Positions 1 through 8,237 of a stretch of DNA of 64,000 nt are shown one piece after another. Positions within the stretch are counted from its first letter, which is position 1, and each line of letters opens with the position of its first letter. Origin of the DNA: Burkholderiaceae bacterium (lineage in GTDB: Bacteria; Pseudomonadota; Gammaproteobacteria; Burkholderiales; Burkholderiaceae_C). The notes under the pieces are model-generated. The model was not told the origin of the DNA. It worked only from the letters and a program-made list of their open reading frames with translations, and did not search any database. Both the position numbers and the translations under genes were made by a program. The stretch covers positions 930,001 to 994,000 of the forward strand of contig JACKLI010000001.1 in NCBI GenBank assembly GCA_024235995.1, given 5' to 3'.

Positions 1-1
1 C

Positions 2-574
2 ATGCACGAGCCCGGCGCGCCCCTGCTGCTGACGGGCCTGCACGAGCGCAACCTCGATCTGGCGCGCAGCCTGCGCACGCCCGGCCACATCGTCATCGAC
101 GCCGGCCACCAGGACGGCGTGCGCATGCGCGACTTCGGCCGCTTCGGCCAGCCCGACCACGTGGCGCCCGAAACCCGCTCGCTGCTGCTGGAGTGCGGCT
201 TTCACGGCGCGCTGTCCAGCCGCGGGGTGGCGCAGGACATGTGCCTGCGCTTCCTGCAGCAGGCCGGCGCGCTGGATGGCGCCGCGCTCGACGCGGCCCT
301 GCCCGGCTGGCGGCTGCCCGACGCGCCGCGCCAGTGGGCGCTCACGGTGGACGGCGCCGCCGTGGCGCGCAGCGAGCGCTTCGCCTTCGTGCGGCCCTTC
401 ACCGGGCTGGAGCGGATCGACAAGGCCGGCACCGTCATCGGCCATCAGGACGGTCCGGGGCAGGGGGAGGCGGTGCGCACGCCCTACGACGACTGCGTGC
501 TGGTCATGCCCTCCACGCGCCAGGCGCGCGCCGGCGTCACCGTGGTGCGCTTTGCGCACCAGGCGGCGCTGTAA
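2..574 (+). CDS. Succinylglutamate desuccinylase/aspartoacylase-family protein, C-terminal part
   Basis: This is the C-terminal portion (190 residues visible) of a zinc-dependent AstE/AspA-type deacylase; the N-terminus lies left of the window, so the ATG at position 2 is probably internal. The recognisable family segment is DGVRMRDFGRFG followed by a hydrophobic strand ending LLLECGFH, which matches the L-L-E-C-G-x-H region of the family. Members hydrolyse N-acyl amino acids in the cytoplasm. The N-terminal H-x-x-E zinc motif is outside the window, so activity and substrate cannot be judged. It converges on the M48 protease gene with only one base between the stop codons. Confidence 0.65.
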   Translation: MHEPGAPLLLTGLHERNLDLARSLRTPGHIVIDAGHQDGVRMRDFGRFGQPDHVAPETRSLLLECGFHGALSSRGVAQDMCLRFLQQAGALDGAALDAALPGWRLPDAPRQWALTVDGAAVARSERFAFVRPFTGLERIDKAGTVIGHQDGPGQGEAVRTPYDDCVLVMPSTRQARAGVTVVRFAHQAAL

Positions 575-575
575 A

Positions 576-1418
576 TCAGCGCCCGCGCCGCGCCGCCTCG
601 TACAGCGGCATCACCTTGGGGATGGCGGCCTGCAGCGCCGCCATGCGGTCGCCCGGCGCCGGGTGGGTGGACAAAAAGCCCGGGCCGTTGCTGCCTCCGG
701 CCTGCGCCATCTTTTGCCACAGCGTGACCGCCGCGCGCGGGTCGTAGCCGGCGCGCGCCGCCAGCTCCAGCCCGTACAGGTCGGCCTCGCTTTCCATGCC
801 GCGCGAGAACGGCAGGTCCAGCGCCAGCTGCTTGCCCAGGCCCGCCAGTTGCTGACCGCCTTCGCCCACGCCCAGCAGCGCGCCGCCGATGGAAATGGCC
901 AAGTCGCCCGCGGCCGCCTGCGACATCTTCTCGCGCGTGTGCTCGCGCAGCGCGTGCGCCATCTCGTGGCCCATCACGGCGGCGATCTCGTCGTCGGTCA
1001 GCCTCAGCTTGCGGATCAGCCCGGTGTAGACCGTGATCTTGCCGCCGGCCATCACGTGCGCGTTGACGGTGTCCTCGTCGATCAGCACCAGCTGCCAGGG
1101 CCAGCGCGCGGCGTCGGCGCGAAACGCGGCCACCTGCGGCGTCAGGCGCTGCATGATGGCGTTGACGCGGCTCCACTCGGCGCCGCTGGTGATCAGCTCG
1201 CCCTTGGCGCGCGCCTGCTTGTTCTGCTGCTCGTAGTACTGCAGCGACTGCTGTATCACCGCGTCGGACGAGACCAGCAGCAGCTGCGAGCGGCCCTGGC
1301 CGCCCGCGGCCACGCTGCCGCTGGTGGTGCTGGCGCAGCCGGCGGCCAGCAGGGCGGCACCCAGCCAGGCGGCGCAGTGGGTGGCGGTGCGGGAGAGAGG
1401 GGGCGGGCGCAGGTTCAT
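576..1418 (-). CDS. M48-family zinc metallopeptidase lipoprotein
   Basis: Predicted periplasmic, membrane-anchored peptidase of the M48 (Ste24/LoiP-like) family, 280 aa, likely a quality-control protease for envelope proteins. The N-terminus is a lipoprotein signal with lipobox LLAAGC (acylated Cys about residue 28). The zinc motif HEMAH is at residues 151-155, inside VMGHEMAHALREH, and the expected downstream Glu ligand lies in ESEADLYG. Length fits single-domain secreted M48 proteins. It is convergent with the upstream deacylase gene. The precise substrate is unknown. Confidence 0.85.
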   Translation of the reverse strand: MNLRPPPLSRTATHCAAWLGAALLAAGCASTTSGSVAAGGQGRSQLLLVSSDAVIQQSLQYYEQQNKQARAKGELITSGAEWSRVNAIMQRLTPQVAAFRADAARWPWQLVLIDEDTVNAHVMAGGKITVYTGLIRKLRLTDDEIAAVMGHEMAHALREHTREKMSQAAAGDLAISIGGALLGVGEGGQQLAGLGKQLALDLPFSRGMESEADLYGLELAARAGYDPRAAVTLWQKMAQAGGSNGPGFLSTHPAPGDRMAALQAAIPKVMPLYEAARRGR

Positions 1419-1452
1419 GCGCCCGATTCTGCCGTGCGCGGCGCGCGCTGGT

Positions 1453-1513
1453 CAAATCAAGCCCAATCAGCAGCCAGCGCCCGGTGGACAAGCCCCGGCA
1501 GCTATCAAATCAG
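1453..1513 (-). repeat. Dispersed ~60-bp repeat, copy A
   Basis: Lies between the M48 protease gene and the 55-aa microprotein gene. Read on the minus strand it carries the family hallmarks: a GATTTGATAGCTGC start, a GCGC-type middle and a TTGATTTGA end. The same core recurs about ten times in the window (see the findings). Confidence 0.6.
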
Positions 1514-1539
1514 GATTTGCCGAGCGCCTCGGCCGCGCC

Positions 1540-1707
1540 CTACTTGGGCATCGCGCAGTGCCCGGCATTCACATGCGTGCCCGAGCCGGCGGTGATGATG
1601 GGCGGCTCCAGCCGCAGGTTGACGGGGGCCGAGTGCACGAAGTCCCAGCCGATGAAGCCGACCAGGGCAATCCAGAACAGGGTGCGGCGAGCGGTGGCGT
1701 TGAGCAT
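1540..1707 (-). CDS. 55-residue single-span membrane microprotein downstream of the YeeE/YedE transporter
   Basis: A small ORF starting with ATG at 1707 and ending TAG at 1540. It has a good Shine-Dalgarno (GGAG at 1714-1717, 6-nt spacer) and begins 12 nt after the stop of the transporter gene, so it looks like the last gene of the sulfur operon. After a short basic N-terminus (MLNATARR) comes one hydrophobic stretch (TLFWIALVGFIGWDFV), then a roughly 30-residue polar tail that contains one Cys (HCAMPK end). I do not recognise a family. Context suggests an accessory subunit or chaperone of sulfur-compound uptake, but that is inference only. Confidence 0.55.
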   Translation of the reverse strand: MLNATARRTLFWIALVGFIGWDFVHSAPVNLRLEPPIITAGSGTHVNAGHCAMPK

Positions 1708-1719
1708 GGTGCGCTCCGT

Positions 1720-2874
1720 TCAGAAGAAACGGCGCCGCACGCGCAGCCCCACCAGGGTGCCGGCAAAGGCCAGCGGCACCCACACCCAGCCGTGCACGCT
1801 GCCGGTGCTGATGCCGCTGACCATGGCGCCCACGTTGCAGCCGAAGGCCAGGCGCGAGCTGTAGCCTAGCAGGAAGCCCGCTACCAGGCCCACGGCCCAC
1901 TGCGTGCCGCTCAGCGGGCGCGGCGTTTGCTGGCGGCCCGCGGCCACCCACAGCGCGCCGGCCAGGATGCCGATGTTGGTGATGCTGGTCACGTCCAGCA
2001 GCAGGGTCTCGCGCAGGCGCTCGGCGTGGCCGGGGTCGCTCCAGAAGGCGTTGGCAGCGGGGTCGAACACGCCCAGCGCCGTGGCCGCCTTGGCGCCCCA
2101 CAGCCCAAAGCCGTAGACGATGCCCCAGGGCTGGCCGGCAATGAACAGGTTGAGCGTGGCCAGCAGCGCCAGCGCCAGCGCGCCCCACAGCCAGCGGCGC
2201 GGGATGCGGCGCGGGTCGAAGGGCTGGCCGCTCCAGCGCCCGACGAGCCAGGTGACCACGGCGAGGCCCGCCAGCGTTGCCGCCAGCGCGCCGCCCGCGC
2301 CCCAGCGCTGCACCAGGCCCACGGCGGGCAGCGCGCCCAGCGCCAGCCAGTCGCCCAGCTGCACCGAGCCGGCAAAGCTGCCCAGCACGAACATCGGCAG
2401 GATGGCCATGTTCAGCGGCAGGCCCAGCCCGGCCTTGTAGAGCTGGCCCGAGCCGCAGCCGTCGGCCACCTGCATGCACAGGCCGAACACGAAGGCGCCC
2501 ACCAGCAGGCTGACGGACAGCGGGCCCAGCGCGGCGGTGGTTTCGGCGTAGTGCGCCACGATCGGCATCGACAGCGCGGCCAGCAGGGCCAGCAGCACGA
2601 TCTGGCCGTAGACCCCGCTGGGGTCGCGCTTTTCGACCAGCACGCGCCAGCCGGTGGTAAAGCCGAAGCGCGCCGCCGCCAGCGTGGCGCCCAGCCCCAC
2701 GCCCACCAGCAGCAGCAGCGCCTGGCGCGCCGACACCGACCACAGCAGCCAGCCGAACAGCGCGGCGATGGCGACGGACAGCGGCAGGCGGCGCTGCCAG
2801 GCGCTGGAAGCGGCCGGGCGGCTTGCCGTCGGCTCGCCCGGTGCGGTGATCGAAGGAGAAGCCAGGGTGTTCAT
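1720..2874 (-). CDS. YeeE/YedE-family (TsuA-like) thiosulfate/sulfur-compound transporter
   Basis: Integral membrane protein, 384 aa, with about ten hydrophobic helices arranged as two homologous YeeE/YedE halves. The family cysteines used to relay thiosulfate are visible: ADGCGSGQLY in the first half and AFGCNVGAMVSG in the second, plus a Cys in FGLCMQVADG. The start is the ATG at 2874, which overlaps the rhodanese stop codon in an ATGA arrangement, so the two genes are translationally coupled. The product probably imports a sulfane-sulfur compound made available by the periplasmic rhodanese. No TusA-like (TsuB) gene is present; a 55-aa membrane ORF follows instead. Substrate is inferred from family, not shown. 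Confidence 0.85.
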   Translation of the reverse strand: MNTLASPSITAPGEPTASRPAASSAWQRRLPLSVAIAALFGWLLWSVSARQALLLLVGVGLGATLAAARFGFTTGWRVLVEKRDPSGVYGQIVLLALLAALSMPIVAHYAETTAALGPLSVSLLVGAFVFGLCMQVADGCGSGQLYKAGLGLPLNMAILPMFVLGSFAGSVQLGDWLALGALPAVGLVQRWGAGGALAATLAGLAVVTWLVGRWSGQPFDPRRIPRRWLWGALALALLATLNLFIAGQPWGIVYGFGLWGAKAATALGVFDPAANAFWSDPGHAERLRETLLLDVTSITNIGILAGALWVAAGRQQTPRPLSGTQWAVGLVAGFLLGYSSRLAFGCNVGAMVSGISTGSVHGWVWVPLAFAGTLVGLRVRRRFF

Positions 2875-3830
2875 GGTGCTTTCGTACCGAGGTTGCGGTG
2901 CGCCCAGGTCAGCGCGGCGTAGCGCAGCTGCTGCCAGCGGCCGGGCTCGTTGTCCATGGGCAGGGGCGCGGGGGCGCTGGTCCAGTCGATGATCGAGCCG
3001 GCGTACATGCGCACGCCGGGGCGGCCCAGCAGCTCGGACAGCACGAACCAGTCGGTGGCCGACCAGTGGCCCGCGTTGCAGAAGGTGATGATGGGTTCGC
3101 CGGGCGCGGCCTTCAGCTTGTCGGCCTCGTCCTCCAGCGCCATGCTGTCCATCAGCGCGGCGCTGCCCAGCTCGAAGAAGTTTTCGCTGTCCAGGTTGAC
3201 GGCGCCCGGCAGCGTGCCGCGCGCGTGCGCCAGGTCGGTGGCGATGCGGCCCTGGTGGTAGGGCGCGGGGCGCGCGTCCACGCGCAGCACGCCCGGCTGC
3301 TCCAGGCTGGCGCGCACCTGCTCGCGCGTGGCCAGCCATTGGGGGTTGAACTGCGGCTGCCAGCGGCTGCGCGGCGCCACCGCGGCCTGGTCGCTGACGG
3401 GCTGGCCGGCGGCCTTCCAGGCCGTCAGGCCGCCGTTGAGGATGGCCAGCTGGCGCACGCCCAGCGACTTGAGCGTCCAGTACACGCGCGCGGCGCCGCC
3501 GAAGTCGGTGGCGTCGATGCCGGTGTAGACCACGACGGTGGGCGTGTCGGGGCTCAAGCCCAGCTCCTGCACCAGCGCGGTCATCTCGGACAGCGTGGGC
3601 GGCAGGCCGGGGTTCTTGCCGGCGGCGCGCCAGCGCCCGTAGGGGGCCGACACCGCGCCCGGCACGTGCTGCAGCGCGTAGGCGGAGCCCTCGCGGATGT
3701 CGATGACGCGCGCGCCGGCCTCGCCCAGGGCCTTGAGTTGCAGCGGCGTGACCAGCGGCGACGCCGCCAGGGCCAGGCCGGTGGCGGCCCAGGCCAGGCC
3801 GGGCAGCAGCAGTCGAAGCAGGAAACGCAT
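2871..3830 (-). CDS. Periplasmic tandem-rhodanese sulfurtransferase
   Basis: Exported two-domain rhodanese, 319 aa. The ATG at 3830 is chosen because it begins a clean signal peptide (MRFLLRLLLPGLAW, cleavage near ALAAS). Domain 1 (about 30-165) has the rhodanese fold signatures VIDIREGSAY and HVPGAV, but its active-site loop reads VVVYTGID and has no cysteine. Domain 2 (about 185-315) has the active loop ITFCNAGHWSA with the catalytic Cys. An inactive first and active second domain is normal for tandem rhodaneses. It overlaps the transporter gene by 4 bp. A likely role is transferring sulfane sulfur from thiosulfate-like donors in the periplasm. Confidence 0.85.
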   Translation of the reverse strand: MRFLLRLLLPGLAWAATGLALAASPLVTPLQLKALGEAGARVIDIREGSAYALQHVPGAVSAPYGRWRAAGKNPGLPPTLSEMTALVQELGLSPDTPTVVVYTGIDATDFGGAARVYWTLKSLGVRQLAILNGGLTAWKAAGQPVSDQAAVAPRSRWQPQFNPQWLATREQVRASLEQPGVLRVDARPAPYHQGRIATDLAHARGTLPGAVNLDSENFFELGSAALMDSMALEDEADKLKAAPGEPIITFCNAGHWSATDWFVLSELLGRPGVRMYAGSIIDWTSAPAPLPMDNEPGRWQQLRYAALTWAHRNLGTKAP

Positions 3831-3929
3831 GGTGGGGGGCGAAGGGCAAACGGACAAGGGCTGCGATTGTCCCCGCGCCGGCGCGGCCATCCAAAGACAA
3901 AGTTCTCAGATGCTTATTACCATGCCCGC

Positions 3930-4625
3930 ATGATCACCCTGCACACCGCCGCCACGCCCAACGGCCACAAAGTCTCCATCGCGCTGGAGGAACTGGGCCT
4001 GCCCTACCAGCTGCGCGTGCTCGACCTGGCCGCCGGCGAGCAGAAGCGCCCCGATTTTCTGGCGCTCAACCCCAACGGCCGCATCCCCGTCATCGTCGAC
4101 CACGACTGGGATGACTTCGTCGTGTTCGAGTCCGGCGCCATCCTGGTCTACCTGGCCGAAAAGACCGGCCGCCTGATGCCCGCCGACGCCAAGGGCCGCT
4201 CGCGCGTCATGCAGTGGCTGATGTTCCAGATGGGTGGCGTGGGGCCGATGATGGGGCAGGCCAACGTGTTCTACCGCTACTTCCCGCAGAAGATCCAGCC
4301 CGCCATCGACCGCTACCAGGCCGAGGGCCGGCGCCTGTTCGAGGTGCTCGACGGCCATCTGGCGCGCCACGAGTGGCTGGCCGGCGACTACTCCATTGCC
4401 GACATCGCCAACTGGGCCTGGGTGCGCACGCACCGCTGGTCGGGCATCGACATCGAGGGGCTGGAGCATCTCAAGCGCTGGCGCGGCGCCATCCGCGCCC
4501 GCCCGGCCGTGCAGCGCGGCCTGGAGCAGCCCCCGGCCAAGGTCGATCTGACGCGCGACGGCGACGCCAAGGCGGCTGAGTACGCCGCCCAGGCGCGCAA
4601 CATGGTCACCGGTGCAAAAATTTAA
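3930..4625 (+). CDS. Glutathione S-transferase-family protein, YfcG/YghU-like (Nu class)
   Basis: Cytosolic GST-fold protein, 231 aa. The thioredoxin-like domain (about 1-80) begins with TAATPNGHKVSIALEE and contains NPNGRIPVIVD and FESGAILVYLA, the glutathione-binding segments typical of YfcG/YghU/Ure2-like disulfide-bond reductases. The all-helical domain occupies about 90-200, with LAGDYSIADIANWAW as the N-capping motif. The start at 3930 is the first in-frame ATG beginning the beta-strand; no strong Shine-Dalgarno precedes it. A likely role is glutathione-dependent disulfide or peroxide reduction rather than classic conjugation. A second, more distant GST gene follows after a repeat copy. 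Confidence 0.85.
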   Translation: MITLHTAATPNGHKVSIALEELGLPYQLRVLDLAAGEQKRPDFLALNPNGRIPVIVDHDWDDFVVFESGAILVYLAEKTGRLMPADAKGRSRVMQWLMFQMGGVGPMMGQANVFYRYFPQKIQPAIDRYQAEGRRLFEVLDGHLARHEWLAGDYSIADIANWAWVRTHRWSGIDIEGLEHLKRWRGAIRARPAVQRGLEQPPAKVDLTRDGDAKAAEYAAQARNMVTGAKI

Positions 4626-4627
4626 GC

Positions 4628-4690
4628 GAAAAATGGCTCCAGCCCGCACCAATCAACCGCAATCAGCTGCATACAAAATAGCAAAATCAT
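4628..4690 (-). repeat. Dispersed ~60-bp repeat, copy B
   Basis: Fills the spacer between the two GST genes. On the minus strand it reads GATTTTGCTATTTTGTATGC, then a GGTTGATTGGTGCGGGCT core and a TTTTTCGCTT end. Copy F (35861-35922) shares the core almost exactly (CTTGATTGGTGCGGGCTA). Confidence 0.65.
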
Positions 4691-5309
4691 GAAACTCTAC
4701 ATTGCCCCCCGCGCCCCCAACCCCCGCCGCGTGCAGATGTTCATGCATGAAAAGGGCATCACCGGCATCGATTCCGTGCCGATCGACCTGAACGCCGGCG
4801 AGCACCGCGCGGCGGACTATCGCGCCAAGGTGCCGGTGGCGCGCGTGCCGGCGCTGGAGCTGGACGACGGCCGCGTGCTGAGCGAAACGCGCGCCATCTG
4901 CAGCTACCTGGAGGGCCTGCACCCCCAGCCCAATCTGATGGGCGAGGGCTTCGACGAGCGCGCCTTCATCGAGATGCACGACCGCCGCGTGGAGTGGTAT
5001 TGGCTGCTGCCCATTGCCCACTGCGTGCGCCACACCCACCCCGGCCTGGCCGCGCTGGAGCAGCCGCAGTTTCCCGATTTTGGCCAGTCGCAGGGCGTCA
5101 AGGTGCGCGAGTCGGCACGCTGGCTGGACGACGTGCTACAAAAACAGAACTGGATGGCCGGCGCGCGCTTCACCATCGCCGACATCACCGCCTTTTGCGC
5201 CATCGAGTTCGCGCGCCTGATGAAGTTCAACGCCGGCGCCGAGGGCTTTGCCGCGCTGCAGGCCTGGCGCGACCGGGTGGCCGAGCGGCCGAGCGCGCGC
5301 GCCGGCTGA
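4689..5309 (+). CDS. Glutathione S-transferase-family protein
   Basis: GST-fold protein of 206 aa. The N-terminal thioredoxin-like domain has MKLYIAPRAPNPRR in the active-site position, VARVPALELDDG (cis-Pro segment) and LSETRAICSYLE (glutathione gamma-glutamyl site). The C-terminal helical domain has WMAGARFTIADITAFCAI. The loop APNPRRVQMF contains no Cys, Ser or Tyr at the usual catalytic position, so chemistry is uncertain. It resembles the large unclassified GST group common in proteobacteria. It lies 63 bp downstream of another GST gene in the same orientation, separated by a repeat, and may be cotranscribed. Confidence 0.8.
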   Translation: MKLYIAPRAPNPRRVQMFMHEKGITGIDSVPIDLNAGEHRAADYRAKVPVARVPALELDDGRVLSETRAICSYLEGLHPQPNLMGEGFDERAFIEMHDRRVEWYWLLPIAHCVRHTHPGLAALEQPQFPDFGQSQGVKVRESARWLDDVLQKQNWMAGARFTIADITAFCAIEFARLMKFNAGAEGFAALQAWRDRVAERPSARAG

Positions 5310-5387
5310 CGGCCCGCTGCTGCGCGCCGCGCGCGCTCGCGCAACAATGCGGCATGGATCAGATGCGCCAGCCTGGCGAAACGGCCC

Positions 5388-5834
5388 ATGTTTGAACTCA
5401 CCGAAGAATCCCTCGAGGACTTCTACCGCACGCTCAAGCGCCACCAGCGGCGCGTGCACGCCGACCAGCGCCTGCCCGTGCCGCCGGCCGATTCGGTCAG
5501 CGTGCGCAGCCGCCTGTGCGGCAGCGCGCTGACGCTGGACGCGGTGATTGCCGAGGGGCGCGTGCAGCAGCTGGGCTGGAGCGTGCGCGCCTGCGCGCTG
5601 GGCCAGGCCTGCACCGGCATCGTCGCCGACCACCTGGCCGAGCTGGACGAGGCCACGGTGCTTCGCGTGGGCGCGCAGCTGCGCGCCATCCTCAAGGGCG
5701 AGCGCGAGGACAGCGACTGGCCCGAGCTGGCGATGTTCGCGCTGGTGCGCGACGTGCCCAACCGCCATGGCTCGGCCCTGCTGCCCTTCGAGGCGCTGGG
5801 GCAGCTGTTCGAGCGCGCGCGCTCGCGGGGGTGA
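5388..5834 (+). CDS. NifU/SufU-like N-terminal-domain protein with degenerate cluster ligands
   Basis: A 148-aa protein with the overall pattern of an iron-sulfur scaffold (IscU/SufU/NifU-N). Two cysteine segments are present, RLCGSALTLD and CALGQACTGI. The usual C-G-D motif reads C-G-S here, and the third Cys expected near the C-terminus is replaced (NRHGSALLPFEAL, Ser/Gly at the Cys position). The remaining Cys residues could still bind metal, but a standard scaffold role is doubtful. It sits alone, 78 bp after the GST gene and before ovoA; no isc/suf genes are nearby. Confidence 0.65.
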   Translation: MFELTEESLEDFYRTLKRHQRRVHADQRLPVPPADSVSVRSRLCGSALTLDAVIAEGRVQQLGWSVRACALGQACTGIVADHLAELDEATVLRVGAQLRAILKGEREDSDWPELAMFALVRDVPNRHGSALLPFEALGQLFERARSRG

Positions 5835-5916
5835 GCGGCAAATCCCTGCCTGCCGGGGCGGCTTGGCCGCGGTGCTAACCTGCGGGCATCGACGACCCGA
5901 AGAGTCCCACACACCG

Positions 5917-8061
5917 ATGAACCGCGTTGACGCCACCGTCTTGAAATCGCCATCCGCCCTGGTGAGGCTGCCACGGCGCCTGGCCCTGCACGCCGCCGAC
6001 CCGCAGGACTTTCGCCAGCGCCTGCGCGATTACTTCGTGCAGACCTTCGACGCCTACGAGTCGCTGTTTCGCACCCTGGCGTGTGACGCGGCCTGGGTCC
6101 AGCGGCCCATCACCCTGCGCCACCCGCTGATCTTCTACTACGGCCACACCGCCACCTTCTTCGTCAACAAGCTGCTGCTGACGCGCTTGATCGCCGAGCG
6201 CATCGACCCGCATCTGGAATCCATCTTCGCCGTCGGCGTGGACGAGATGAGCTGGGACGACCTGGACGACGCGCACTACGACTGGCCCCCCGTGGCCAAG
6301 GTGCAGGCCTACCGCGACCAGGTGCGCGCCCTGGTGCTGCGCCTGATCGACACCGCGCCGCTCACCCTGCCCGTGGACTGGAACAACCCCTGGTGGGCCA
6401 TCGTGATGGGCGTGGAGCACGAGCGCATCCACCTGGAAACATCTTCGGTGCTGATCCGCCAGCACCGCCTCGACTACGTGCGCCCGCAGCCGCAGTGGCC
6501 GGTGTGCCAGGACAGTGGCGAGGCGCCGCCCAACACGCTGGTGGACGTGCCCGCGGGCAGCGTCACCCTGGGCAAGCCCTTCGACAGCGAGCGCTACGGC
6601 TGGGACAACGAGTACGGCCACCACACTGCCGAGGTGCCCGCCTTCCAGGCCAGCCGCCTGCTGGTGAGTAACGGCGAGTTCCTGGAGTTCGTCACCGCCG
6701 GCGGCTACGCGCACGACGCCTTCTGGGACGACGAAGGCCGTCGCTGGCGCGACTTCGCCAAGGCCATGCATCCAACATTCTGGGTGCAGGGCCGTGAGGG
6801 CTGGCGCCTGCGCCTGATGACGCAGGTAGTAGAGATGCCCTGGAACTGGCCGGTGGAAGTCAACTGCCTGGAGGCGCGCGCCTTCTGCCGTTGGCGCGCG
6901 CAGCAGACCGGCCAGCCGGTGCGCCTGCCGACTGAGGACGAATGGCACAGCATCCTGGCCACCAGCGGCTGGCAATTGAGCGATGAGCAACCGGCCAACG
7001 CCAACCTCTATCTGGGGCACTGGGCCTCGTCCTGCCCGGTGGACCATTTCAAGCACGGGCCGTTCTGCGATGTGGTGGGCAACGCCTGGCAATGGACCGA
7101 AACGCCCACCTACCCGTTCGAGGGCTTCAAGACCCATCCGATCTATGACGACTTCACCACGCCTACGTTCGACGAGCGGCACAACCTCATCAAGGGCGGC
7201 TCGTGGATCGCCTGCGGCAACGAGGCCGAGCCCGAGTCGCGCTACGCCTTCCGCCGCCACTTCTTCCAGCACGCGGGCTTTCGCACCGTGGTGGCCGCGG
7301 CGCCGGTGCGCGCGCCGGCCTCGCACTACGAGACCGACGACCTGATCACCCAGTACATGGAGTTCCACTACGGGGCGACGTATTACGGCGTGCCCAACTT
7401 CCCCCAGGCGCTGGCGCAGATCGCCGTCGAGGCCGTGGGCCACGGCCCGCGCCGCCGGGCGATGGACCTGGGCTGCGCCGTGGGGCGCGCGGTGTTCGAG
7501 CTGGCGCGCCACTTCGACCACGTGGAGGGCGTCGATTTCTCGGCCCGCTTCATCGACCAGGGCGTGGCCCTGGCGCGCGGCGACACGGTGCGCTACACGG
7601 CGGTGGAGGAGGGCGAGCTGGTCGAATACAAGGCCGTCAACCTGGCCGACCTGGACCTGCAGGACACCGCCGCGCGCGTGGCCTTCTGGCAGGGCGATGC
7701 CTGCAACCTCAAGCCGCAGTTCGGCGGCTACGACCTGATCCTGGCCGCCAACCTGATCGACCGCCTGTACGACCCGGCCCAGTTCGTCACCACCATCCAC
7801 GAACGCCTGAACGTGGGCGGCGTGCTGATGATCACCTCGCCCTACACCTGGCTGGCCGAGCACACCCCGCGCGACCAATGGCTGGGCGGCTTCAAGAAGG
7901 ACGGCGAGAGCTGGCGCACGCTCGATGCCCTCAAGGCGCTGCTGGGCCCGCACTTCGACATGATGGGCGCACCGCGCAGCGTGCCCTTCGTCATCCGCGA
8001 GACGAAACGCAAGTTCCAGCACACGCTGTCCGAGGTCACGCTGTGGCGGCGCATGCGCTAG
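5917..8061 (+). CDS. ovoA: 5-histidylcysteine sulfoxide synthase / 4-mercaptohistidine N1-methyltransferase OvoA
   Basis: Bifunctional ovothiol A biosynthesis enzyme, 714 aa, full length. Domain 1 (about 30-190) is a DinB-like bundle with the iron motif HX3HXE at residues 168-174 (HERIHLE) and the further His in YYGHTATFF. Domain 2 (about 200-470) is the FGE-sulfatase-like lectin fold, with WDNEYGHH, VGNAWQWTETP and GGSWIACGNE. Domain 3 (about 480-714) is a SAM methyltransferase with DLGCAVGRAVFELA near residue 516. The enzyme joins cysteine to His C5 with O2 and then N-methylates the thiol-histidine. The separate lyase OvoB is not in the window; in other bacteria it can be encoded elsewhere. 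The start is ATG 5917. Confidence 0.9.
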   Translation: MNRVDATVLKSPSALVRLPRRLALHAADPQDFRQRLRDYFVQTFDAYESLFRTLACDAAWVQRPITLRHPLIFYYGHTATFFVNKLLLTRLIAERIDPHLESIFAVGVDEMSWDDLDDAHYDWPPVAKVQAYRDQVRALVLRLIDTAPLTLPVDWNNPWWAIVMGVEHERIHLETSSVLIRQHRLDYVRPQPQWPVCQDSGEAPPNTLVDVPAGSVTLGKPFDSERYGWDNEYGHHTAEVPAFQASRLLVSNGEFLEFVTAGGYAHDAFWDDEGRRWRDFAKAMHPTFWVQGREGWRLRLMTQVVEMPWNWPVEVNCLEARAFCRWRAQQTGQPVRLPTEDEWHSILATSGWQLSDEQPANANLYLGHWASSCPVDHFKHGPFCDVVGNAWQWTETPTYPFEGFKTHPIYDDFTTPTFDERHNLIKGGSWIACGNEAEPESRYAFRRHFFQHAGFRTVVAAAPVRAPASHYETDDLITQYMEFHYGATYYGVPNFPQALAQIAVEAVGHGPRRRAMDLGCAVGRAVFELARHFDHVEGVDFSARFIDQGVALARGDTVRYTAVEEGELVEYKAVNLADLDLQDTAARVAFWQGDACNLKPQFGGYDLILAANLIDRLYDPAQFVTTIHERLNVGGVLMITSPYTWLAEHTPRDQWLGGFKKDGESWRTLDALKALLGPHFDMMGAPRSVPFVIRETKRKFQHTLSEVTLWRRMR

Positions 8062-8138
8062 GGGCTTGATCGGCGTCAATCGCAGGCCAGCGGGCGTGTC
8101 TTACGCTTGCGCCCATCCACTCACCAAGAGGCTGTTGA

Positions 8139-8173
8139 CCCCCTCTCCCTCTGGGCGAGGGCAGGGGTGAGGG
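8139..8173. repeat. REP-like palindromic element
   Basis: In the 176-bp gap between ovoA and the L,D-transpeptidase gene. The two halves, CCCCCTCTCCCTC and GAGGGCAGGGGTGAGGG, form an imperfect inverted repeat. Similar pyrimidine/purine palindromes are widespread extragenic elements in proteobacteria; only this one copy is seen here. The rest of the gap shows no gene. Confidence 0.5.
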
Positions 8174-8237
8174 CCGGCAGCGCATCCATCCGATCCGCCG
8201 CTGCGCTTGCCAAACCGCCGCACCGCTTGCACGTCCC

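Noticed and set aside
1720..3900. Single 726-codon frame spanning the transporter and rhodanese genes, suggesting a fusion
   Set aside because: The frame is open only by chance through the rhodanese region. The rhodanese reads in another frame with its own signal peptide and stop, overlapping the transporter start as ATGA.
5875..8079. Open frame antisense to ovoA (734 codons)
   Set aside because: Shadow frame; ovoA on the sense strand has complete catalytic motifs.
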